NCBI GenBank assembly: GCA_002502625.1
Contig: DAPV01000057.1
Span: forward strand, 1 to 6,095
Direction: 5' to 3'
Length of the DNA stretch: 6,095 nt
Source of the DNA: Euryarchaeota archaeon UBA125
GTDB taxonomy: Archaea; Thermoplasmatota; Poseidoniia; Poseidoniales; Thalassarchaeaceae
Shown: positions 1-3,755 of the stretch, piece after piece
Layout: each line of letters opens with the position of its first letter
How positions within the stretch are numbered: position 1 is the first letter of the stretch
Notes under the pieces: generated by a model
Seen by the model: the letters and a program-made list of their open reading frames with translations, nothing else
The model's database searches: none
What the model was told of the DNA's origin: nothing
Translations under genes and position numbers: made by a program

Positions 1-9
1 GGCCTGAAG

Positions 10-390
10 ATGGACCTGAAAACAGAACTACTGAACCCAAAGTGGTGGCTGGTCATCACAGCCTTGATTCACACCGTTGTCGGTGTGCTCATGGAATTGG
101 ACCCGGACAACGACAACGAGTTGATGGTTGCTGGAATCATGCTCATCATTCCCGTCTACATGCTCTACGCCGCCTTCATGAACGAAGGGCAAGCGCAGGC
201 TCGTTTGGCGGCCGTGATCGCTGGACCGATCTTTGTGTGGTTCCTTTTGTGTGTAATCCTTGGGCTCGAAATCACATACGCAACAACGGATTACACGTTT
301 GAGTTCTCCGGACAAATCATTCCACCGCTTGTATTCTGGGGTATGACTGCTCTGACTGGCGTACTAGGTTGGAATAATGCGGATGATTAA
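10..390 (+). CDS. Small four-helix membrane protein, unknown function
   Basis: This is an unrecognised 126-residue integral membrane protein. Hydrophobic segments lie at about residues 12-29, 38-57, 67-88 and 102-121, giving a four-helix layout with short loops and no signal peptide or catalytic motif. A short acidic loop follows helix 1, with His21 and a Met-Glu-Leu-Asp-Pro run at 28-32; the next gene has a similar arrangement (His27, Met-Glu-Ile-Asp-Pro at 32-36), so the two may be distant paralogues. The frame is open to the left edge (codons GGC, CTG, AAG before the ATG), so the real start may lie outside the window. A TGA at 5-7 in another frame could equally be the stop of a preceding gene. 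The end overlaps the next gene by 14 bases, suggesting translational coupling. Base composition is about 50-60% GC in the rows counted, well above the neighbours. I am confident that it is coding, but not of any function. Confidence 0.8.
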   Translation: MDLKTELLNPKWWLVITALIHTVVGVLMELDPDNDNELMVAGIMLIIPVYMLYAAFMNEGQAQARLAAVIAGPIFVWFLLCVILGLEITYATTDYTFEFSGQIIPPLVFWGMTALTGVLGWNNADD

Positions 391-763
391 GATGTTAGAC
401 AAAATGTTAGACAACAAAAATTTGGCAATATTGAACATGAATTGGGCTGTATTCCACATCCCTATTGCAATGGAGATTGACCCGGAATTCCCAATAGTCA
501 TCCCATTTGTTTTCCTAGCAGCAACGATTGCGGCCTATGTTATGGATGATTCAATTACAGAGAAAATTATGCTGGCGATTGGAGTAATTTACCTGGCAGT
601 TTTGCCTCCAGTTATTGGAGTATTAATGGACCCCTCGTCAATGCAAGCAGGTAGTGCTGAGTTCAATTTACTCGGTTCTATCGCTTGGGTTGTGATTATT
701 CCACTTACCTTGCTTGGGGCAACAAAAAAGTGGACGAGAATAGGAATTGCAAATGTCGAATGA
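377..763 (+). CDS. Small four-helix membrane protein, unknown function
   Basis: This is an unrecognised 128-residue membrane protein with hydrophobic stretches at about 16-33 (the weakest), 39-56, 63-84 and 97-114, and a basic C-terminal tail. The loop after helix 1 carries Met-Glu-Ile-Asp-Pro (32-36) preceded by His27, echoing the upstream gene; spacing of the other helices is also similar, so divergent duplication is plausible but not proven. The start is uncertain. In-frame ATGs occur at 377, 383, 392 and 404, and none has a convincing Shine-Dalgarno. The 377 start overlaps the upstream gene, while 392 follows the upstream TAA at 388-390 by a single base. The 392 and 404 starts lie in a 12-base tandem duplication. 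The 3' end overlaps the ATG of the next gene (753) by 11 bases, consistent with a coupled operon. Confidence 0.78.
   Translation: MRMIKMLDKMLDNKNLAILNMNWAVFHIPIAMEIDPEFPIVIPFVFLAATIAAYVMDDSITEKIMLAIGVIYLAVLPPVIGVLMDPSSMQAGSAEFNLLGSIAWVVIIPLTLLGATKKWTRIGIANVE
392..415 (+). repeat. 12-base tandem duplication at the start of a membrane gene
   Basis: ATGTTAGACAAA is followed immediately by ATGTTAGACAAC, a two-copy tandem repeat with one mismatch. It encodes Met-Leu-Asp-Lys then Met-Leu-Asp-Asn and so duplicates a potential start codon. It lies just after the upstream gene's stop, where base composition drops from GC-rich to AT-rich. It may be simple replication slippage. Confidence 0.7.
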
Positions 764-1172
764 AAGCAACTGGCTTCAAGATGGATACAAAACTGTCCTG
801 ACGCTGAAGGTGTGCGGTTAGTCTAGCATTGCTATGGGTATGATCTTCTTTCTCATCCCTGAATGGTATGCAGAATTAGAGGGAGCAAATACAGAAAATA
901 TAGCTTGGCTCAGGAATCTTGGAGCCGCCTTGATTGCGGTGAACGGTGTAGGTGCCTTGTTGGCTTCTAAAGATCCTATTGCGGAGAATAATTTGTACGA
1001 TGTTGTGATGCTTGCTTCTATACTTGAGACAATCGCGTTGGGATGGTCGAGTTGGACCTGGGAGTTCTCTGCAACCGAAGAAATTTTCATTGTAGGACCG
1101 TTATTTATGGCAGGCTTGGTTAGCATAGCATTGATTCTTTTCAGACCTAAAAAAGTGAAAAATAATTTGTGA
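753..1172 (+). pseudogene. Four-helix membrane protein gene interrupted by an in-frame TAG at codon 23
   Basis: Read from ATG 753, the frame gives 22 codons (MSNESNWLQDG...KVCG), a TAG at 819-821, and then continues open without a shift to TGA at 1170-1172. The full product would be 139 residues. The ATG overlaps the preceding gene by 11 bases, as expected of a coupled start, and the residues on either side of the TAG join into one plausible first membrane helix (about 14-36) ending in an Ile-Pro-Glu-Trp-Tyr cap. Further hydrophobic helices lie near 52-71, 77-98 and 106-130, with a basic tail. The Leu-Arg-Asn-Leu-Gly start of helix 2 and overall layout recall DUF4345-type small membrane proteins, but that is only a resemblance. 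A truncated 112-residue product could start at ATG 834 by re-initiation, losing most of helix 1; no Shine-Dalgarno supports this. A nonsense substitution or read error is likeliest; TAG ends the ABC-F gene here normally, so recoding is not favoured. Confidence 0.7.
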
Positions 1173-1180
1173 TTCCAGAT

Positions 1181-1198
1181 AGAAACCAAATTTGATAT
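1181..1198 (+). promoter_or_regulatory. Possible archaeal BRE/TATA-like element before the CoA-binding gene
   Basis: In the 48-base gap after the interrupted membrane gene, an A-rich AGAAACC run (BRE-like) is followed by AAATTTGATA, centred about 28 bases before the ATG at 1221. This spacing would suit a leaderless or short-leader archaeal transcript. No Shine-Dalgarno precedes the ATG. The match is weak, and read-through from the upstream operon is equally possible. Confidence 0.22.
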
Positions 1199-1220
1199 CT
1201 TCTGAACGAAAAACACCCTC

Positions 1221-1862
1221 ATGATAGGAGAGTTTGAGTGGTTGGGAACTATTCGGACTGTTCATATTATTGGAGCAGGATTGAATCAGAAAAAGCCTGC
1301 TCATCGGGCATTCCATGATGCTGGTCACAAAGGTTTCAGGATGATTCCAGTACATTCTAAAGATGCAGGTAGTACAATCCTTGGTAGGCCCATAAGACCC
1401 GATCCTTGGGGAAGTGATGCTCCTGAACTATTCGTATTCTTCCTATCCGCAAGTTCTGTCATTCAGGAATTACGAAAATGGTTGATTGAAGGACGAGATA
1501 TTCCATTCATCTGGCTCCAACCTGGTGCTGAGAATCCTGAACTCGAAGAATTTCTCTCAAATTCTAGAATCAAATATTCAACTGGTCGATGTTGGGTGGT
1601 TACTGTAAACGAAGATGATATAATCTGCAAAAACCCTCTACCTGAACAGCCTTGGTGCCTACAAACCACATCAATTGATGGTAGTGATTGTTCGACTTGG
1701 CAACACTTTTCCGCAGGTTCAGACCATATTCGAAATTCCCCATTAGAATGGGTTGGAGATCTTATCGATTTACAGACTAGCAATGAAATTATTCCACGGT
1801 ACATTCGTTCTCTAGTCAATGAGGGTGAAACATTGGAAGATGCATCTATCCGACTGAGTTAA
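1221..1862 (+). CDS. CoA-binding domain protein (YccU/CoA_binding_2-like) with C-terminal extension
   Basis: The N-terminal ~128 residues match the Rossmann-type CoA-binding fold of YccU-like proteins. They show a first beta strand with Val-His-Ile-Ile-Gly-Ala-Gly (14-20), a helix with Ala-His-Arg, the Ile-Pro-Val-His second strand (42-45), Ile-Leu-Gly (53-55), the Phe-Val-Phe-Phe strand (71-74), Trp-Leu-Gln-Pro-Gly (98-102) and an Arg-Cys pair (123-124). These are the usual landmarks of the family, whose members bind CoA or a related nucleotide; the cellular role is generally unknown. Typical members end soon after the Arg-Cys motif, at about 130-145 residues. Here a further ~80 residues (130-213) follow, with two Cys (146, 157) and several Trp, matching nothing I recognise. 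The protein looks cytosolic. ATG 1221 is the first start in frame; no Shine-Dalgarno precedes it. A TTG at 1242 follows AGGAG at 1225-1229 but is less likely. The next gene begins 24 bases downstream, so co-transcription is likely. Confidence 0.78.
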   Translation: MIGEFEWLGTIRTVHIIGAGLNQKKPAHRAFHDAGHKGFRMIPVHSKDAGSTILGRPIRPDPWGSDAPELFVFFLSASSVIQELRKWLIEGRDIPFIWLQPGAENPELEEFLSNSRIKYSTGRCWVVTVNEDDIICKNPLPEQPWCLQTTSIDGSDCSTWQHFSAGSDHIRNSPLEWVGDLIDLQTSNEIIPRYIRSLVNEGETLEDASIRLS

Positions 1863-1869
1863 ACAGGGA

Positions 1870-1882
1870 AGGCGATTCGCCT
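1870..1882 (+). repeat. Perfect 13-base palindrome just before the NTF2-like gene
   Basis: AGGCGATTCGCCT is an inverted repeat that can form a 5-base-pair GC-rich stem with a three-base loop, ending four bases before the ATG at 1887. A purine-rich GGGAAGG (1866-1872) overlaps its left arm and is too far from the ATG for a normal ribosome site unless the hairpin folds. It could modulate initiation or be a small operator; with a stem this short, chance cannot be excluded. Confidence 0.4.
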
Positions 1883-1886
1883 AATC

Positions 1887-2234
1887 ATGTCAATCATAAC
1901 AGCATACAACGAAGCATGGGAAAATGGAGATGTGGAAGCATTAGCAAAGGTCATTCATGATGATTGCGTATTCAATCCACACGTTGGTGGCATCACTATG
2001 AGTAAGTCAGACATTCTGGGTTTTGTAGGTGGCGGCGGTACACCTAGATCAGAAAATGAAAGAATCCTATTTGAGAATGAAGAAGTAGGTGTAGCACATT
2101 CGATAGTACACTTCGCGAACGGATCTACTTCAGAGGCAGTTATGTCATTCATGAGATTCAAAGATGGAAAAATCATCTTGATGGAAACAGGAGCAACTCC
2201 TCTTTCTGATGATTATCAGTTGATTGGAAATTAA
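1887..2234 (+). CDS. NTF2-like / SnoaL-like small domain protein
   Basis: This 115-residue soluble protein has the pattern of the NTF2-like (SnoaL-like) superfamily. An N-terminal helix contains Ala-Tyr-Asn-Glu-Ala-Trp-Glu-Asn-Gly-Asp-Val-Glu-Ala-Leu (6-19). A short helix/strand with His-Asp-Asp-Cys-Val-Phe follows (24-29), then a loop with the Ser-Lys-Ser-Asp-Ile segment, and a curved sheet ending Met-Arg-Phe-Lys-Asp-Gly-Lys-Ile (89-96), the usual 'F-x-D-G-K-I' strand of the fold. Length is typical for a single-domain member. The family forms a cone-shaped pocket used by ketosteroid isomerases, polyketide cyclases, dehydratases and many uncharacterised binding proteins, so no specific reaction can be named; His24, Asp25 and Asp26 are candidate pocket residues. 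It lies 24 bases after the CoA-binding gene and is probably co-transcribed. Its stop is one base from the stop of the opposite-strand gene. Confidence 0.75.
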   Translation: MSIITAYNEAWENGDVEALAKVIHDDCVFNPHVGGITMSKSDILGFVGGGGTPRSENERILFENEEVGVAHSIVHFANGSTSEAVMSFMRFKDGKIILMETGATPLSDDYQLIGN

Positions 2235-2235
2235 A

Positions 2236-2655
2236 TTAGTTACTTAATTCAATGAATTGAGTATTCTCTTCACTTCCATATCTCATTGCGGCTATCTCTT
2301 CGACAGTACTAATCGTTAATTCTACTGCGTTATCTCCAGAAACTCGCCATTTACTTCCATCCATTGCAATTAATTCATTTCGATCTTGATTAAGGTGGAT
2401 ATTTGTATGAAAATGGACTGTAAGTACCTCTTTACAACTTATATTTGTTCCAGGATAAATTACATCAAATGATGATGGATCTTCTATTGTTGTTACTAGA
2501 TCCCTTACTCCCCTAGGCATTGGAATTTCAGTTCTCTCCTCGGCAACTAAAGTGATTCCATCTTCATTAGGAACCCAAGGTTGTTGAATTGGTACTGAAA
2601 GACCAATGAGAAGAGAAATAAGAACTACTAACATAGGAATGGCAGGTCCACTCAT
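2236..2655 (-). CDS. Small membrane-anchored exported protein, unknown function
   Basis: This is a 139-residue protein from ATG 2655. A TTG two codons upstream (2661) would add two residues and is less likely. Residues 5-22 form one hydrophobic segment, read as a signal anchor or uncleaved signal peptide with almost no basic residues before it. The remaining ~115 residues are hydrophilic, with predicted beta-rich stretches and should lie outside the membrane. Visible details are a single Cys74 in Asn-Ile-Ser-Cys-Lys, a histidine cluster His81-x-His83-x3-His87 that could bind metal, and a short Lys-Trp-Arg-Val strand near 102-105. There is no lipobox. I recognise no family. It lies 37 bases (to the ORF end) downstream of the SLOG gene on the same strand and may share its transcript, although a TATA-like stretch upstream suggests its own promoter. 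Its stop is separated by one base from that of the convergent NTF2-like gene. Confidence 0.65.
   Translation of the reverse strand: MSGPAIPMLVVLISLLIGLSVPIQQPWVPNEDGITLVAEERTEIPMPRGVRDLVTTIEDPSSFDVIYPGTNISCKEVLTVHFHTNIHLNQDRNELIAMDGSKWRVSGDNAVELTISTVEEIAAMRYGSEENTQFIELSN
2242..2262. terminator. Hairpin-forming inverted repeat at a convergent gene junction
   Basis: The 21 bases ACTTAATTCA-A-TGAATTGAGT form an inverted repeat with a single mismatch (T opposite G, a wobble pair in RNA), just past the stop of the NTF2-like gene and inside the last codons of the opposite-strand gene. T-rich sequence follows on both strands. Its position fits a bidirectional transcription end for two convergent genes. 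It is AT-rich, and archaeal termination depends mainly on T-tracts, so this remains a tentative call. Confidence 0.35.
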
Positions 2656-2678
2656 ATACAATTTTCAATGTTAGAGGA

Positions 2679-2690
2679 TATGATATTTTG
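2679..2690 (-). promoter_or_regulatory. Possible TATA-like element for the small anchored protein
   Basis: On the minus strand, the short gap after the SLOG gene's stop reads CAAAATATCATA, centred about 29-30 bases upstream of ATG 2655. The distance suits an archaeal TATA box for a leaderless transcript. No Shine-Dalgarno is visible before that ATG. This is a weak call in AT-rich DNA. Confidence 0.22.
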
Positions 2691-2698
2691 TTCGTCGC

Positions 2699-3148
2699 TT
2701 ACTCTATTTCTTTAACTATAAGCGGAATTCCTTTTTCTTGAGCTAAATTAATCACAGTTCTTGTCCATTTACTGGTAGGACTAGGGAAAGCAAGAATGTG
2801 TGTTGCTGCATCTAATAGATTGTCAGTTAGAGAAGTGGGTGCTTCTCCTCTACCTGAATCATGTAAGCCGGGTCGAGGATTATTCCATTGTTCTGAAAAC
2901 ACAATAAAGGGAATTGCGTGGTTATTTGCCCATCTCTCTGCTAGATAATCTACTCCACTAGCTCCACCAACAATTACAACATCTGGATATGCCTCAGTTT
3001 CAATCCAATCTTCTATTGATTCTTCGATAACAGAATAATCGTAAAATCGACTAGAACCAACTATCACGAGATTGATTATTCGTCCATCTTGATTCAGATC
3101 TTTTCCTCCGATTCGTTCAAGGTCTCTGGCTCCACTATGGTTGCTCAT
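2699..3148 (-). CDS. SLOG-superfamily nucleotide-binding protein (DUF2493/YspA-like)
   Basis: This 149-residue cytosolic protein has the pattern of the DUF2493 (YspA, cpYpsA-related) branch of the SLOG Rossmann-like superfamily. After ~24 extra residues comes the first strand with Val-Ile-Val-Gly-Ser-Ser-Arg (28-34). Next is Val-Ile-Val-Gly-Gly-Ala-Ser-Gly-Val-Asp (58-67), followed by Leu-Ala-Glu-Arg-Trp-Ala (69-74), then Ile-Pro-Phe-Ile-Val-Phe (79-84) with a Gln-Trp. The late strand Ile-Leu-Ala-Phe-Pro-Ser (118-123) and a Thr-Ser-Lys-Trp-Thr-Arg-Thr segment (125-131) follow. Relatives bind nucleotides or nucleotide-derived ligands, and occur in phages and in conflict-system contexts as well as in ordinary genomes; no catalytic role can be assigned. 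In many relatives the late motif contains Lys-Gly-Thr, and here Trp128 sits at the Gly. The upstream 189-base gap supplies its promoter; GGAAG lies five bases before the ATG. No phage or defence gene is adjacent. Confidence 0.75.
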   Translation of the reverse strand: MSNHSGARDLERIGGKDLNQDGRIINLVIVGSSRFYDYSVIEESIEDWIETEAYPDVVIVGGASGVDYLAERWANNHAIPFIVFSEQWNNPRPGLHDSGRGEAPTSLTDNLLDAATHILAFPSPTSKWTRTVINLAQEKGIPLIVKEIE

Positions 3149-3209
3149 ATACTTCCATCACAATAGAATCGAATAAATCCTTTGAAGGAAAATAATTGAA
3201 ATTTAATCT

Positions 3210-3237
3210 GATTTCTAGTTAATTAACAAGATTTCTA
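3210..3237. repeat. Palindrome flanked by two 8-base direct repeats (candidate operator)
   Basis: GATTTCTA occurs at 3210-3217 and again at 3230-3237, exactly 20 bases apart, about two helical turns. Between them is the perfect 10-base palindrome GTTAATTAAC (3218-3227). Such a symmetric arrangement in a divergent intergenic region could bind a dimeric regulator acting on either flanking gene. The AT-rich composition makes chance matches more likely. Confidence 0.35.
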
Positions 3238-3306
3238 TTTGATTGATTCGTGATTCTCTTTAGATTAAAATATCGAAGTTAAGAATAGAAAATATAGTAG
3301 TTATTT

Positions 3307-3316
3307 CATATAATAT
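3307..3316 (+). promoter_or_regulatory. TATA-like element before the DoxX-like gene
   Basis: CATATAATAT is centred about 26 bases upstream of ATG 3338. That is the usual distance from an archaeal TATA box to the transcription start, so the message would be leaderless or nearly so. The same bases could pass as a bacterial -10 (TATAAT) with a start in the following 20 bases, but no good -35 is seen at the matching distance. Confidence 0.35.
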
Positions 3317-3327
3317 TGACAATGGAT

Positions 3328-3333
3328 AAAGGA
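3328..3333 (+). promoter_or_regulatory. Weak Shine-Dalgarno-like site for the DoxX-like gene
   Basis: AAAGGA ends four bases before ATG 3338, slightly closer than optimal. It supports that ATG as the start over any upstream codon. If the TATA-like element at 3307-3316 gives a leaderless message, this site would not be transcribed, so the two calls compete. Confidence 0.3.
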
Positions 3334-3337
3334 ATAA

Positions 3338-3754
3338 ATGGCTGATCAATTACAACCTGACTCTAAGGTTTTGAATGTCTCACTTTGGGCTGTACAAGGT
3401 CTCTTAGGTCTTTCTTTTTTCATGATTGGAATGACGAAAATAACCACTTCGAACGACGATTTAATTGCATTAGGATTCACTTACATCGCGCACGTACCTA
3501 CATTTGTACCTAAGTTAGCAGGAGTTGCAGAGATACTTGGTGGTGTCGGACTTATTCTGCCCGCTGCAACGCGTATTCAACCCCAACTTACCATATGGGC
3601 TGCAACAGGTCTCATGTTAATGTTGATTATCGCCATAATCATGTATTCTTGGCTTGGACAATGGACGAATATTCCTGATGTAGTAGTGGCAGGAGGACTG
3701 TTAGCCTTCGTAATATGGGGGCGAAGCACTAAGGCTCCAATTTCGTCCCGCTAA
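3338..3754 (+). CDS. DoxX-like family membrane protein
   Basis: This 138-residue four-helix membrane protein has the DoxX-like (DoxX_2) pattern. Helix 1 (about 11-31) ends in Phe-Met-Ile-Gly-Met-Thr-Lys (28-34), equivalent to the family's 'aG..Kl' signature. A periplasm/outside-facing loop follows, then the core motif Leu-Ala-Gly-Val-Ala-Glu-Ile-Leu-Gly-Gly-Val-Gly-Leu-Ile-Leu-Pro (60-75), helix 3 at 84-103 with Trp-Ala-Ala-Thr-Gly, and helix 4 at about 113-128 ending in Gly-Arg. Length and order are typical. Many relatives have a His near the end of helix 3; here the segment is Ile-Met-Tyr-Ser-Trp, with no His. The family is named after a thiosulfate:quinone oxidoreductase subunit, but most members are uncharacterised and no enzymatic role can be claimed. 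It has its own upstream promoter region, and its stop lies one base from the convergent ceramidase-like gene. Confidence 0.82.
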   Translation: MADQLQPDSKVLNVSLWAVQGLLGLSFFMIGMTKITTSNDDLIALGFTYIAHVPTFVPKLAGVAEILGGVGLILPAATRIQPQLTIWAATGLMLMLIIAIIMYSWLGQWTNIPDVVVAGGLLAFVIWGRSTKAPISSR

Positions 3755-3755
3755 A

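Larger units (their letters stand above)
3149..3337. promoter_or_regulatory. Divergent AT-rich promoter region
   Basis: These 189 bases separate the divergent SLOG and DoxX-like genes and hold no credible coding frame. They are strongly AT-rich. Towards the SLOG gene, the minus strand shows a weak TTTATTC element roughly 25-30 bases before its ATG. Towards the DoxX-like gene lie a TATA-like element and a purine-rich site, listed separately, and the middle holds a palindrome flanked by direct repeats. A divergent control region is the simplest reading. Confidence 0.5.

Noticed and set aside
28..315. Open frames opposite and alongside the first membrane gene
   Set aside because: They are rich in His, Arg and Cys, typical of off-frame translation in GC-richer coding DNA, and lack any domain pattern.
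819..821. TAG as a pyrrolysine codon
   Set aside because: There is no PYLIS-like structure or Pyl gene in the window, TAG serves as an ordinary stop at 4788-4790, and a hydrophobic helix of an unknown membrane protein is not a known pyrrolysine context. A nonsense change is simpler.
818..1222. 134-residue open frame on the minus strand opposite the interrupted membrane gene
   Set aside because: It is antisense to a frame with clear helix periodicity and an overlapping coupled start. The minus-strand product resembles no family and has no ribosome site, so it is a shadow.
2659..2661. TTG start two codons upstream for the anchored orphan protein
   Set aside because: An ATG lies only two codons downstream, immediately before the hydrophobic segment, and no ribosome site favours the TTG.
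2640..3150. Shared GTATATGAG context at the starts of both middle minus-strand genes
   Set aside because: Nine bases in AT-rich DNA that include the ATG itself are easily a coincidence, and sequence outside them does not match.
3322..3345. Seven-codon upstream frame (ATG 3322 to TGA 3345) overlapping the DoxX-like start
   Set aside because: It is too short to support, has no ribosome site, and would lie upstream of the transcript if the TATA-like element gives a leaderless message.
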